A DNA stretch of 64,000 nucleotides from Unio delphinus (lineage: Eukaryota; Mollusca; Bivalvia; Unionida; Unionidae), in NCBI GenBank assembly GCA_029339505.1, contig JAQISU010000097.1, positions 6,353,001 through 6,417,000 on the forward strand, written 5' to 3'. The position numbers were made by a program, and so were the translations under genes. Below are positions 63,014 through 64,000 of the stretch, in pieces. Every line of letters starts with the position of its first letter. Position 1 is the stretch's first letter. The notes under the pieces were generated by a model. It was not told the DNA's origin. It saw only the letters and a list, made by a program, of their open reading frames with translations, and did no database searches.

Positions 63014-64000
<987 letters not shown>

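Overview
This window looks like intergenic or heterochromatin-like DNA from an animal nuclear genome. It is AT-rich and contains no convincing intact host gene. It is dominated by tandem repeats of many unit lengths and also holds decayed transposon remains: a hAT DNA transposase, an RTE-like LINE reverse transcriptase, tRNA-derived SINEs with microsatellite tails, and a short terminal-inverted-repeat element. These classes together fit a marine invertebrate, perhaps a mollusc. That placement is an inference; no gene in the window settles the taxonomy.

Layout. Positions 1-1216 hold the C-terminal half of a frameshifted hAT transposase. A 16-bp minisatellite follows at 1451-1819, then a minus-strand SINE with a perfect 11-bp target duplication (2636-2993), CA-rich repeats, a 39-bp array (4962-5624), and a SINE inserted into the tail of an older SINE (about 5905-6365). 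Positions 6581-21731 are a satellite with a ~37-bp unit, interrupted at 8531-10077 by a dead LINE that leaves the satellite register undisturbed. From 21.7 to 26.6 kb, unique AT-rich DNA carries microsatellites and 23-bp and 27-bp arrays. A 31-bp array fills 26609-30687. From 30.7 to 54.9 kb, unique-looking sequence alternates with short arrays (units 21, 34, 26, 82, 19, 26, 30, 22, 35, 17 and 24 bp). A third SINE lies at about 45535-45907, a MITE at 36666-36847, and a perfect 63-bp inverted repeat at 37084-38038. A 27-bp array of about 250 copies fills 55182-62006. The rest is unique DNA with AAAT, ACAT and AT microsatellites.

How the parts relate. Nothing here reads as an operon, a pathway or a new gene system. 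The interest is in genome dynamics. The large arrays contain higher-order repeats: a 1,080-bp offset block in the 27-bp array differs at only six positions over 960 bp by my count. Several unique-looking segments are old duplicates of one another within the window (25.3 with 36.4 kb; 42.2 with 49.4 kb; 32.9 with 35.3 kb), and different minisatellites have grown beside the duplicated copies. Tandem arrays cover close to half of the window. The longest open frames, including one of 970 codons, are by-products of repeat units whose length is a multiple of three. All comparisons were made by eye, so copy numbers are approximate.
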